From positions 1 through 52,088 of the forward strand of contig JAILIS010000037.1 in the NCBI GenBank assembly GCA_024695145.1: DNA of 52,088 nt. Reading direction: 5' to 3'. A model generated the notes under the pieces. That model was not told where the DNA came from and ran no database searches. It saw nothing but the letters and a program-made list of their open reading frames with translations. Source of the stretch: Lachnospiraceae bacterium. GTDB taxonomy: Bacteria; Bacillota; Clostridia; Lachnospirales; Lachnospiraceae. Position 1 is the stretch's first letter. Each line of letters begins with the position of its first letter. This document shows, piece after piece, positions 14,550 to 22,495 of this stretch. The translations under genes were made by a program, and so were the position numbers.

Positions 14550-15966
14550 TCCTTTTGCCATAACCGAAGAAGCTCTGGGGCTTCCGAGCGCGGCGGAGCT
14601 TACCGCCCTGGCAAATGAGATGTTTCCGGATAACACCACAGAGACTTCGGCGACTGCCTATGCCCCGACCGTAATGTCAAAGGCAGCTGCGCAGGAGCCG
14701 GTATCCGCTTCCGAGAGTTTTACGAAAGAGAGCGGAAGTAATGATGACATACGGATAGGGAGCAAAACACTGTCTCAGATCAGGAGCGATTTTCCGATAC
14801 TGTCCGAGAAGATACGCGGTAACGATCTTGTATGGCTCGATAACGGTGCGACTACCCAAAGGCCCAGACAGGTTATCGACAGGGTGTCATATTACTACGA
14901 GCATGAGAACTCCAATGTGCACAGAGGAGCACATACTCTTGCAGCCAGATCCACGGATGCATATGAAGGTGCAAGAGATATCGTCAGGGATTTCATCGGT
15001 GCCCCTTCTTCGGAAGAGATCATCTTTGTAAGAGGTACGACCGAGGCGATCAACCTGGTGGCAAATGCATACGTGCTGCCGCAGCTCTCTCCGGGTGACG
15101 AGATAATCGTCTCCGTCCTCGAGCATCATGCAAACATCGTGCCCTGGCAGCTTATCGCCCAGAAGAGTGGTGCACTGATCAAGGTGATACCGTGCGACGA
15201 AACGGGACAGCTCATCATATCCGAATATGAGAAGCTGTTTACGAAAAACACAAAGTTCGTATCGGTCACTCATGTATCGAACGTGCTCGGGACGGTCACG
15301 CCGATCGAGGAACTGACCGCCATCGCACACAAAAACGGTGTTCGTATCCTGATCGACGGCGCTCAGTCGGTGGCACACATCCCGGTTAACGTATCTGCGA
15401 TCGACGCTGACTTTTTCGTTTTCTCGGGTCACAAGATATTCGCACCTACCGGGATCGGCGTTCTGTACGGCAAGAGAGAACTGCTTGAGGCCGCAGAGCC
15501 TTATCACGGCGGCGGCAACATGATCGCTGACGTGACATTTGAAAGAACGATATACAACGATATCCCGAACAAGTTTGAAGCAGGAACAGGCAGCATAGCC
15601 GACGCAGTCGGACTCGGCGCGGCGCTTTCCTACCTGACCGAGATCGGCATGCCGTGCGTGTACAGGTGGGAACATGACCTGCTTGAGTACGCCATGAAGG
15701 AGATGCAGCGTATCCCCGGACTGACACTCATAGGGACCGCACTAAACAAGGCTTCGGTATTATCATTCAAGCTTGACGGATATTCCGACGAAGAGGTTGG
15801 AAAACGCCTCGATTCATACGGCATAGCCGTAAGGACCGGACATCACTGTGCACAGCCGGTGCTCAGGCGTTTCGGATACGAAAGCTCGGTACGTCCGACA
15901 CTGGCGCTCTACAATTCTCCGGATGACGTGGATGCGCTTGTAAAAGCACTCAGGACATTTGCTTAA
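14536..15966 (+). CDS. SufS-type cysteine desulfurase with encapsulin cargo extension
   Basis: 476 residues. From about residue 80 it is a type II (SufS) desulfurase: RSDFPILSEK, LDNGATTQRP, HRGAHTLA, VLEHHANIVPW, the PLP lysine in SGHKIF (Lys300) and the sulfur-accepting Cys438 in RTGHHCAQPV. Residues 1-78 are extra: Ala/Ser/Thr/Glu-rich, likely disordered, with a Leu-Pro-x3-Leu-x2-Leu-Ala-Asn-Glu motif at 16-28 that resembles the short motif I recall from Family 2A cargo extensions. The extension is shorter than the roughly 225 residues in Synechococcus. It should release sulfur from cysteine as a persulfide or S0 inside the shell. Start overlaps the shell gene, which implies coupled translation. 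Confidence 0.92.
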   Translation: MITTDPFAITEEALGLPSAAELTALANEMFPDNTTETSATAYAPTVMSKAAAQEPVSASESFTKESGSNDDIRIGSKTLSQIRSDFPILSEKIRGNDLVWLDNGATTQRPRQVIDRVSYYYEHENSNVHRGAHTLAARSTDAYEGARDIVRDFIGAPSSEEIIFVRGTTEAINLVANAYVLPQLSPGDEIIVSVLEHHANIVPWQLIAQKSGALIKVIPCDETGQLIISEYEKLFTKNTKFVSVTHVSNVLGTVTPIEELTAIAHKNGVRILIDGAQSVAHIPVNVSAIDADFFVFSGHKIFAPTGIGVLYGKRELLEAAEPYHGGGNMIADVTFERTIYNDIPNKFEAGTGSIADAVGLGAALSYLTEIGMPCVYRWEHDLLEYAMKEMQRIPGLTLIGTALNKASVLSFKLDGYSDEEVGKRLDSYGIAVRTGHHCAQPVLRRFGYESSVRPTLALYNSPDDVDALVKALRTFA

Positions 15967-15990
15967 GATAACAGATAACCGGTGGTGAAA

Positions 15991-16950
15991 ATGGGAGATA
16001 TCATCAGACAGGAAGAAATAGACGGCGTAGTTCAGACGATCCTCGCAGATTATGAACAGGGCAGGAACATCGATGAAGACAATATCTTCAACAAGCCCGA
16101 CAAAAGTGAAGTGAGGAAGATGGTGGACGATCTGTTCCGCATAGTGTTTCCGGGATATTTCCGGGACCGTTCATTTAAGATATACAATCCGAGGAACAGT
16201 TTTGCCATAACAATAGAGGATATCTTCTACCATCTCAACAAACAGGTAACCCTGGCTCTTGATTTTTGCAGGCTCCGGGGAACGATGACAGATGAGGAAC
16301 GTGAGGCGGAAAGCTACAGGATATGCAGTGCCTTCTTCAAAAAGCTGCCCGTGATAAGGGAGTATATCGAAACGGATCTGCTTGCCGCATACGATGGCGA
16401 CCCGGCAGCGGGATGTTATGAGGAGATCATCCTTGCATATCCGGGACTGGTGGCGATCACGGTATACAGACTCGCCCACGAACTGTATCTGTTGAGGGTT
16501 CCGGTCATACCGCGGCTCATGACCGAGTACGCACATTCCGAGACCGGGATCGACATCCACCCCGGAGCGACCATAGGTAAATATTTCTTTATCGATCACG
16601 GTACGGGGATAGTTATAGGTGAGACCTCGATCATAGGCAAAAATGTCAAGATATACCAGGGAGTGACGATCGGCGCGCTTTCTACCCGGGGAGGACAGAA
16701 ACTGTCCGGGAAGAAGCGCCATCCCACCATCGGCGACAACGTTACGATATATGCCGGGGCATCGATCCTGGGCGGTGATACGGATATCGGAGAGAACTCG
16801 ATCATCGGAGGCAATACGTTTATCACCGCATCGGTTCCGCCCGATACAAGGGTATGCATCAAAAATCCGGAAATGGAATACAGATCGCATGACAAAAAGA
16901 TCGTCAGAGAAGAGATGAAACAGAGTGAGGAATGGTTCTATATCATATAG
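15991..16950 (+). CDS. epsC: Serine O-acetyltransferase (EpsC type)
   Basis: 319 residues. The C-terminal half is a left-handed beta-helix of hexapeptide repeats (GIDIHPGATIGKYFFIDHG, then VVIGE-like and IGENSIIGG turns) with the catalytic His in the HPGA/DHGTG region. The long N-terminal helical part (about 170 residues) is the EpsC style found beside Family 2A encapsulins. It makes O-acetylserine from serine and acetyl-CoA, the acceptor that sulfhydrylases turn into cysteine. GGTGG in front of ATG 15991 is a better ribosome site than the GTG codons at 15982. Follows the desulfurase by 24 bases. Confidence 0.92.
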   Translation: MGDIIRQEEIDGVVQTILADYEQGRNIDEDNIFNKPDKSEVRKMVDDLFRIVFPGYFRDRSFKIYNPRNSFAITIEDIFYHLNKQVTLALDFCRLRGTMTDEEREAESYRICSAFFKKLPVIREYIETDLLAAYDGDPAAGCYEEIILAYPGLVAITVYRLAHELYLLRVPVIPRLMTEYAHSETGIDIHPGATIGKYFFIDHGTGIVIGETSIIGKNVKIYQGVTIGALSTRGGQKLSGKKRHPTIGDNVTIYAGASILGGDTDIGENSIIGGNTFITASVPPDTRVCIKNPEMEYRSHDKKIVREEMKQSEEWFYII

Positions 16951-16975
16951 AACGGATCAAAAAGGAGGCTGAAAT

Positions 16976-17221
16976 ATGAAGATAACCGTGGCGGGTGAGA
17001 CTAAGGAGGTGGCCGACGGCCTTACCGTACAGGGTCTTATCGAACTTGAAAATGTTGAGACACCCCAGTATGTTACCGTATCGGTAAATGAGGAGTTCAT
17101 TGATGCGAACTCTTTTGAAACACATATTCTCTCGGAAGGTGATGAGGTGGAGTTTCTCTACTTTATGGGCGGCGGTGCCACAGACCGCGCAAAGGAGGAA
17201 GGCAATGCCGTTTACGAATGA
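16976..17221 (+). CDS. ThiS/MoaD-like sulfur carrier with a 14-residue tail after Gly-Gly
   Basis: 81 residues. MKITVAGE, the LTVQGLIE helix and DEVEFLYFMGGG match ThiS-type beta-grasp carriers, whose free C-terminal Gly-Gly is turned to a thiocarboxylate. Here Gly65-67 is followed by ATDRAKEEGNAVYE, so the precursor is blocked, as in QbsE and HcyS, which have one or two extra residues removed by a JAMM enzyme. A JAMM peptidase is encoded 0.8 kb downstream. The tail codons contain the AAAGGAGG ribosome site of the next gene, and the two genes overlap by 17 bases, so the tail may exist partly for that. Ribosome site AAAGGAGG. Confidence 0.88.
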   Translation: MKITVAGETKEVADGLTVQGLIELENVETPQYVTVSVNEEFIDANSFETHILSEGDEVEFLYFMGGGATDRAKEEGNAVYE

Positions 17222-18014
17222 ACAGCTTGAGCGCTACAGCAGACATATAATTCTCAAAGAGATAGGAGCGAAGGGACAGAAAAAACTTCTCGCATCAAAG
17301 GTCCTGATAATAGGAGCCGGCGGACTCGGAGCACCTGCGGCAATGTATCTTGCGGCAGCCGGAGTGGGAACGATCGGTATCGCGGATGCCGATGTTGTGG
17401 ATCTTTCGAACCTGCAGCGTCAGGTCATACATACGACGGCTGACATCGGAAAGAAGAAAGTCGAGTCGGCGGCCGAAACGATGCGTGCGATAAACCCTGA
17501 CGTTACGGTAAATACGTATCACGAGTTTGTCAGCAGCTCGAACATTTTGGATCTGATCGCGGACTATGATTTTGTCCTTGACGGGACCGACAATTTCCCC
17601 GCAAAATTCCTTATAAACGACGCCTGCGTCATGTTGAACAAACCGCTCAGTCATGCGGGAATAATAAGGTTTAAGGGACAGCTTACGACGATCATTCCGA
17701 AGGTCAGCCCGTGTTACCGCTGCATTTTCAAAAATCCCCCGCCGAAGGGTGCCGTTCCCACGTGCAGGGAGGCCGGCGTCATAGGTGCCATGGGAGGAGT
17801 GATAGGATCTCTGCAGGCCATGGAAGCGGTCAAATATATAACGGGTACCGGTGAACTTCTGGCAGGATATCTTCTGACATATGACGCACTCAAGATGGAA
17901 TTTCATAAGATCAAGCTTCCTCCGAGAGGCAAAGGCTGTGATGTATGTTCCGATACACCGAAGATAACCGAACTCATTGACTACGAACAGGCTGCCTGTG
18001 ACATGAAGATGTAG
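17205..18014 (+). CDS. ThiF/MoeB/HesA-family E1-like adenylyltransferase
   Basis: 269 residues, a plain E1-like enzyme without rhodanese. ATP-binding loop GAGGLG (37-42), the DLSNLQRQV segment, GTDNFPAKFLINDAC, zinc pairs CYRC and CDVC, and PTCREAG with the candidate catalytic Cys. It would adenylate the C-terminal glycine of the ThiS-like carrier encoded just upstream once the tail is gone. Start 17205 has an AAAGGAGG located inside the carrier gene; a longer frame reaching 17088 is only overlap. It is about 40% similar by eye to the E1 part of the fusion at 12093. Confidence 0.9.
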   Translation: MPFTNEQLERYSRHIILKEIGAKGQKKLLASKVLIIGAGGLGAPAAMYLAAAGVGTIGIADADVVDLSNLQRQVIHTTADIGKKKVESAAETMRAINPDVTVNTYHEFVSSSNILDLIADYDFVLDGTDNFPAKFLINDACVMLNKPLSHAGIIRFKGQLTTIIPKVSPCYRCIFKNPPPKGAVPTCREAGVIGAMGGVIGSLQAMEAVKYITGTGELLAGYLLTYDALKMEFHKIKLPPRGKGCDVCSDTPKITELIDYEQAACDMKM

Positions 18015-18051
18015 ATAAGATCAGCAGATAAAGCATGCAGGGAGATGTCGG

Positions 18052-18483
18052 ATGAAGATTACCATCAGACGTTCCGATCTTGACAGGATCACGGAACATG
18101 CCCGTGCGGAGAGCCCCGACGAAGCATGCGGGCTCATAGCGGGAAGAGATGACGCAGACGGAACGCGCATAATAGAAAAAGTATATATACTCACTAACAC
18201 GGATCATACGAATGAGCATTTTACGATAGATCCGAGGGAACAGCTGGCGGCTGTAAAAGACATGAGAGCAAACGGACTGTCGCCGCTCGGAAACTGGCAC
18301 TCCCATCCCGAGACACCGTCACGTCCGTCGGATGAAGACAAAAGACTCGCAAACGACAGCAGAGCAAGCTATCTGATACTGTCACTCGAAAAAGAGGATC
18401 CCGTCCTGAATGCGTTTCACATAGAGGGCGAGCCCGGTGACAGAACAGTCAGAAAAGAAGAACTGATCATAACGGAGGAATAG
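18052..18483 (+). CDS. JAMM (Mec+/Prok-JAB) metallopeptidase, copy 2
   Basis: 143 residues. Zinc site: Glu24 in DEACGL, His83 and His85 in NWHSHP, Ser93 and Asp96 in PSDED. It differs enough from copy 1 to be an old duplication, and has its own carrier-E1 pair just upstream. The likely job is cutting after the Gly-Gly of the carrier at 16976 to expose the C-terminus, or releasing cysteine after transfer. The next gene begins directly at the end of this one. Confidence 0.88.
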   Translation: MKITIRRSDLDRITEHARAESPDEACGLIAGRDDADGTRIIEKVYILTNTDHTNEHFTIDPREQLAAVKDMRANGLSPLGNWHSHPETPSRPSDEDKRLANDSRASYLILSLEKEDPVLNAFHIEGEPGDRTVRKEELIITEE

Positions 18484-18738
18484 ATGATGACAAGTGATGA
18501 TTTACATTACGACGAACTTATAGACATTACCGATGTGACCTGCCCGATAACTTTTGTGAAAACAAAAGTCGCACTCGAGGAAATGGACGAAGGCCAGATC
18601 CTGCGGGTACATCTCAATGACGGGGAACCCGTGCAGAATGTTCCTCGCAGTATCAAAGAAGAAGGACACGAAGTCCTTAACCTTCGTGAGAACGGTGACG
18701 GAACGTATGAATTATTTATCAGAAAGGTCGGAGACTGA
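18484..18738 (+). CDS. TusA/SirA-like sulfur-transfer protein
   Basis: 84 residues. The DVTCPITFVKTKVAL stretch holds the TusA-type Cys20 at the start of the first helix; the family's CPxP is here CPIT, with the second Pro replaced. TusA proteins pass persulfide sulfur from cysteine desulfurases onward. It abuts the JAMM stop (no gap) behind a GGAGG and is the last gene of the sulfur island. A second ATG directly follows the first. Its end overlaps the convergent iscU gene by 27 bases, so the two operons meet tail to tail. Confidence 0.85.
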   Translation: MMTSDDLHYDELIDITDVTCPITFVKTKVALEEMDEGQILRVHLNDGEPVQNVPRSIKEEGHEVLNLRENGDGTYELFIRKVGD

Positions 18739-19107
18739 ACTCTTTTTCTCGTAATCGTCAAGGGCGGCAATGATGGCTTCCTCCGCCAGGACAGAGCAGT
18801 GCATCTTGTAATCGGGGAGGCCGTCGAGAGCCTCCGCTACCGCCTGATTCGTAAGTTCCCTGGCCTTTTCGACCGGCTGCCCTTTGATGAGTTCCGTTGC
18901 CATTGAGCTTGAAGCTATGGCGCTTCCGCATCCGAATGTTTCGAACTTGACATCGGAAATGATGTCATCTTCTATCTTGAGATACATCTTCATGATATCC
19001 CCGCATTTCAGATTGCCGACTTCACCGACTCCGTTCGCATCTTCGATCACTCCCACGTTTCTGGGATTGCGAAAATGATCCATTACTTTTTCACTGTACA
19101 GTGCCAT
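18712..19107 (-). CDS. iscU: Iron-sulfur cluster scaffold IscU/NifU N-terminal type
   Basis: 131 residues with the three scaffold cysteines Cys35 (LKCGD), Cys60 (FGCGSAIASSS) and Cys104 (HCSVLAE) and Asp37. It assembles Fe-S clusters with sulfur from the desulfurase encoded just upstream (27 bases). The C-terminal tail after the last helix is a short charged extension. The start has an AAGGAGG-like site. Codes against the TusA gene at its 3' end. Confidence 0.94.
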   Translation of the reverse strand: MALYSEKVMDHFRNPRNVGVIEDANGVGEVGNLKCGDIMKMYLKIEDDIISDVKFETFGCGSAIASSSMATELIKGQPVEKARELTNQAVAEALDGLPDYKMHCSVLAEEAIIAALDDYEKKSSVSDLSDK

Positions 19108-19133
19108 GTATATACCTCCTTAAAAAACGAACT

Positions 19134-20318
19134 TTACAAAACAAACTGTCTTTTGCCCGTGATAAGATCTCTCCAGACAGGCGAGAAAGAACGCAGGCGC
19201 TCTACCACTTCGGTCACACTTTCTATGATGTATTCGATATCCTTTTCGGATGTCTCTTCGTTTATGGTAAGACGCAGTGATCCGTGTGCGACATCATGTG
19301 CCCTTCCTATGGCGAGAAGAACGTGACTCGGATCGAGAGATCCAGATGTACATGCACTTCCCGAGGATGCCGCAATACCCTTGTCATCAAGGAGCAGCAG
19401 AAGGGATTCTCCCTCGATACCTTCAAAGCACAGGTTTGCGTTTCCGGGAAGCCTGCTTTTTGCATCGCCGTTTAATACGGAATGAGGTATCGCAAGCAGT
19501 CCTTCGATCAGGCGGTCACGCATCTTTGTAACGATGGCCGAACGCTCATCCGTTTTGTCTGCGTTTTCTTTCAGTGCCGCTGCCATGGCTGCGATCGCGG
19601 GAACGTTTTCCGTGCCGGCACGTTTTCCTTTTTCCTGGGAGCCTCCTTCTATAAGTGATGAAAGCCCTATCCCCTTTTTGGCATAGAGAAATCCCGCACC
19701 CTTCGGCCCGTTGAATTTGTGGGCTGAAGCAGACATCATATCGATATTGTATTCATTAACGTTGATATGAACGTGTCCTACCGCCTGGACCGCATCGGTG
19801 TGAAAGATAACGCCGTGAGCGCGGCAGATCTGCCCGAGCTGTTTGATCGGCTGGATCGTACCGATCTCATTGTTTGCGAACATGATCGTAACGAGGCACG
19901 TATCTTCCCGGATGGCGGCTTCAAGTTCCGCGGGATCTATGATCCCGTTTTCGTGAACGTCGAGAAGTGTGACTTCAAACCCTTTTTTCTCAAGAGCGGA
20001 TAAAGTATGTAACACTGCGTGGTGTTCAAAAGTATCGGAAATGATGTGTTTTTTGCCTTTGGCTTCTCCGAGCATTGCAGCGGTAAGTATCGCCTGGTTG
20101 TCCGATTCGCTCCCTCCCGATGTGAAGGTGATCTCGGACCTGTCGGCTCCTATTATGCCGGCGATGTCTTCTCTGGCCTTCTCTACTATCTCTTTTGCTC
20201 TCTGTCCGTGAGTATAGAGGCTCGAGGGGTTGCCCCAGTTCTCCTTTGCCGTCTGTATCATTACGTTAAGTGCGGCATCACTCATCTTCGTTGTAGCCGC
20301 GTTATCAGCATATATCAT
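19134..20318 (-). CDS. iscS: Cysteine desulfurase IscS/NifS (type I)
   Basis: 394 residues. Class V aminotransferase fold with YADNAATT, the PLP lysine in SASAHKFNGPKG and the mobile sulfur loop SSGSACTSGSLDPSHV, which marks type I (IscS/NifS), unlike the SufS-type cargo enzyme in the neighbouring operon. It supplies sulfur to IscU and perhaps to TusA and tRNA thiolation. An ATG seven codons upstream (20339) coincides with the predicted transcription start, so 20318, which has an AAAGGAG, is chosen. First gene of iscS-iscU. Confidence 0.94.
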   Translation of the reverse strand: MIYADNAATTKMSDAALNVMIQTAKENWGNPSSLYTHGQRAKEIVEKAREDIAGIIGADRSEITFTSGGSESDNQAILTAAMLGEAKGKKHIISDTFEHHAVLHTLSALEKKGFEVTLLDVHENGIIDPAELEAAIREDTCLVTIMFANNEIGTIQPIKQLGQICRAHGVIFHTDAVQAVGHVHINVNEYNIDMMSASAHKFNGPKGAGFLYAKKGIGLSSLIEGGSQEKGKRAGTENVPAIAAMAAALKENADKTDERSAIVTKMRDRLIEGLLAIPHSVLNGDAKSRLPGNANLCFEGIEGESLLLLLDDKGIAASSGSACTSGSLDPSHVLLAIGRAHDVAHGSLRLTINEETSEKDIEYIIESVTEVVERLRSFSPVWRDLITGKRQFVL

Positions 20319-20345
20319 GATCGTTTCTCCTTTCGACACATCAGG

Positions 20346-20380
20346 ATTATAAACCCTATTACCTACCGTGTCAATGGGTT
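20346..20380 (-). promoter_or_regulatory. Consensus promoter with shared operator for iscS-iscU
   Basis: On the minus strand: perfect TTGACA (20369-20374), 17-base spacer and TATAAT (20346-20351). The upstream part reads AACCCATTGACACGGTAGG and aligns base for base with AACCTATTGACATAGTAGG before the Rrf2 gene; only three positions differ, and both are followed by AAT-rich spacers. The shared non-promoter bases (AACC, GTAGG) suggest one regulator for both operons. Confidence 0.75.
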
Positions 20381-20407
20381 AATACAAATGAACCCGGCCC
20401 CTTTATC

Positions 20408-20437
20408 TTGACAAAGATCAGCGGCTGTAAATAGAAT
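20408..20437 (+). promoter_or_regulatory. Promoter of the alpha/beta hydrolase gene
   Basis: TTGACA (20408-20413), an 18-base spacer and TAGAAT (20432-20437), 24 bases before the start codon. It points away from the iscS promoter. Confidence 0.6.
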
Positions 20438-20460
20438 AGTGTGACAGGGGGACCTCGTTT

Positions 20461-21021
20461 ATGAAAAAGATCGCAGTTATATTTCCGGGAGTCGGATATA
20501 CGAAAGACAGACCGCTTTTATATTATTCGGGAAAGCTGGCCGCAAAGCACGGATATGAGTTGAGATTCATGGATTTTTCCGGTATCGACTGGACCAAGGA
20601 TAAACTGAAGGACCGTGATTTTCTGCTTGCCACACTGAAACACTGCCTTGATATAACAAAGAAGGCTCTTGCGGATACTAAGATCACGCCGGATGACAGA
20701 GCGGTATTCATATCAAAGAGCATCGGAACTGTCGTGGCTACGGCATACGAGAAGGAGTATTCGGTAAATGCCGTACAGTTATGCTTTTCCCCGCTTGAGA
20801 TGATAGGAGAATTTGTTGAGGAAGAGGGCGCGGTCCTGTTCTGCGCCGATACCGATCCTTTTGCGGACTATGATTCGGTCTCAAAGATAGCAAAGGAGAA
20901 AGATCTTGAGATGCATACGATAAAGGGAGGTAATCATTCCCTTGAGACGGGTGACATATTTACCGACATCGCCAATCTGGCAGACATGATGAAATGTGTT
21001 GAAGATCACTTCGCGGAATAG
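20461..21021 (+). CDS. Small alpha/beta-hydrolase-like protein
   Basis: 186 residues. The order of elements (strand with IAVIFPGVGY, then FISKSIGTVVA as nucleophile elbow, FCADTDPFADY and the late GGNHSLE with a His) is that of a small alpha/beta hydrolase with Ser, Asp and His in place. The elbow is S-x-S rather than G-x-S-x-G, so activity is not certain. No substrate can be named. Ribosome site AGGGGG. Its 3' end overlaps the convergent diguanylate cyclase by 16 bases. Single-gene unit by position. Confidence 0.65.
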   Translation: MKKIAVIFPGVGYTKDRPLLYYSGKLAAKHGYELRFMDFSGIDWTKDKLKDRDFLLATLKHCLDITKKALADTKITPDDRAVFISKSIGTVVATAYEKEYSVNAVQLCFSPLEMIGEFVEEEGAVLFCADTDPFADYDSVSKIAKEKDLEMHTIKGGNHSLETGDIFTDIANLADMMKCVEDHFAE

Positions 21022-22352
21022 AATGTGTATGTGTTCTTTCCCTGTTTCTTGGATTCGTACATGGCTTCATCGCTCTTCTCAAACATTGTTGCCGTGTCAG
21101 TCACATCTTTTCCGTTTACTATTCCTACACTTATCGTGATCTGAGGCAGTCCGTCATCCGTATTTGACAGTTCCTCACTTATCTGATTGAGCTTACTTTC
21201 GATGGTCCGCTCGGACATTCCGGACGCGTGTACCATGAACACCACGAATTCATCCCCGCCTATACGGCATATGCAGTCATCATCACGAAATACACTTCCG
21301 AGCACTCTCGCAACCTTTATCAGCGCCCGATCTCCGGCATCGTGGCCGTAATTGTCGTTGATGCCCTTAAAGTTATCGATATCAAAGAGCATCATATATG
21401 CATTTTTTATATCGATGTTTGACAACAGAAAATCATACCCCGCGCGGTTATAGACACCGGTGAGTTCATCGTGTGACACCTGGTAGTTAAGGTGCTCGAT
21501 GCTGGATTTGTTTTTGCTGTACATCTTGTTGTAGGCCTGGGCAAGATATCGGAACTCTTTTGAGCCGACTTCCCGAATGGGACTGTCGTCCCTGATCCTG
21601 TCTGCAGCCATTATTATCGGATTGATACCGAGATGCGACGTCATATAGAGCATGATCAGCGTCAGGATCACCTGAAGGATGATCACGGTCCTCACGATGT
21701 TGATCTCACGTTCAAGGGAGTCTGACTCGGCATCTTCTTTGGTCTTTGCAAGCTTGTCTATCTCCGCAAGACTTTCCCTCATGCCTTCACGGATCTTATC
21801 CTTGAGCTCGTAATAGTCATCATTTAAGACAAGCTCCGTAGCGCGGTTTATCTTATCCTCGGGTGACAGTGTCGCATCTTCCGGTGACAGGGTCACGCTG
21901 TCAAGTATATCGGGGTAATCGGTATAGCCTTTTGCATCGATAACGAGGCGCATGGCATAGTATTCCTGGTTCATGAGAGCGACAGAATTGTCCATCGCAT
22001 CCTGAAGATGCATGAGTGCGGCCTGTGTCTCGGGTCCGGCATTCATTTTCGATATGGCGTCTTCACGTCTGTTGGATTCGAAAGCTTCGGTGAAGTACTG
22101 TTCAAGAAAGCGCATGTCACCGCTGATCGTAAACCTCTGAACCTGCTCCGTCAGATAATCGGAAGCATCCATCAGTTCCCGAGCCGCTTTTTGAAGATCG
22201 ATATTTTTTCTGTATGCGGATTCAATACGGTAGAAAGTACGTGTAAGTCTGATCGTTGAGAATACGACGGTAACCGATACAAACGCAAGGATGACTATCA
22301 GCCAGACGTGGATCCTCCGGATCGATATTCCGCTTTTAAATTTTTCGAACAT
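21006..22352 (-). CDS. Membrane diguanylate cyclase (GGDEF)
   Basis: 448 residues. Short cytoplasmic start, membrane helix at about 15-35, an all-helical extracytoplasmic region of about 195 residues (four-helix-bundle type), a second helix at about 235-255, and a C-terminal GGDEF domain with intact IGGDEF. An RxxD inhibitory site (RDDD) sits exactly five residues before GGDEF, so product inhibition by cyclic di-GMP is expected. It should make cyclic di-GMP in response to an outside signal. Ribosome site AAAGGTGG. Divergent from cysK. Confidence 0.92.
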   Translation of the reverse strand: MFEKFKSGISIRRIHVWLIVILAFVSVTVVFSTIRLTRTFYRIESAYRKNIDLQKAARELMDASDYLTEQVQRFTISGDMRFLEQYFTEAFESNRREDAISKMNAGPETQAALMHLQDAMDNSVALMNQEYYAMRLVIDAKGYTDYPDILDSVTLSPEDATLSPEDKINRATELVLNDDYYELKDKIREGMRESLAEIDKLAKTKEDAESDSLEREINIVRTVIILQVILTLIMLYMTSHLGINPIIMAADRIRDDSPIREVGSKEFRYLAQAYNKMYSKNKSSIEHLNYQVSHDELTGVYNRAGYDFLLSNIDIKNAYMMLFDIDNFKGINDNYGHDAGDRALIKVARVLGSVFRDDDCICRIGGDEFVVFMVHASGMSERTIESKLNQISEELSNTDDGLPQITISVGIVNGKDVTDTATMFEKSDEAMYESKKQGKNTYTFYSAK

Positions 22353-22448
22353 CTATGACCACCTTTAACATCAGTATTTTAAAGGACGTTCCCCTTGAAA
22401 TCAAGTATTTATGCGCATTTACCCGATGTGGAACATTGTTTTTCTTTG

Positions 22449-22457
22449 TGATAAAAT
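22449..22457 (+). promoter_or_regulatory. Extended -10 element before cysK
   Basis: TGATAAAAT (22449-22457), an extended -10 (TG-n-TAAAAT), with no good -35. The wider TGTGATAAAAT recurs before the exporter adaptor gene at 35470, and similar TGATACAAT elements precede the hybrid kinase and the peptide gene. Confidence 0.4.
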
Positions 22458-22495
22458 CAGAATGCTGCGTAAAGCGGCCGGAAAGGAAAGTGAAT

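Noticed and set aside
14887..15675. Minus-strand frame of 262 codons opposite the cargo desulfurase
   Set aside because: Shadow frame; the plus strand shows all desulfurase motifs.
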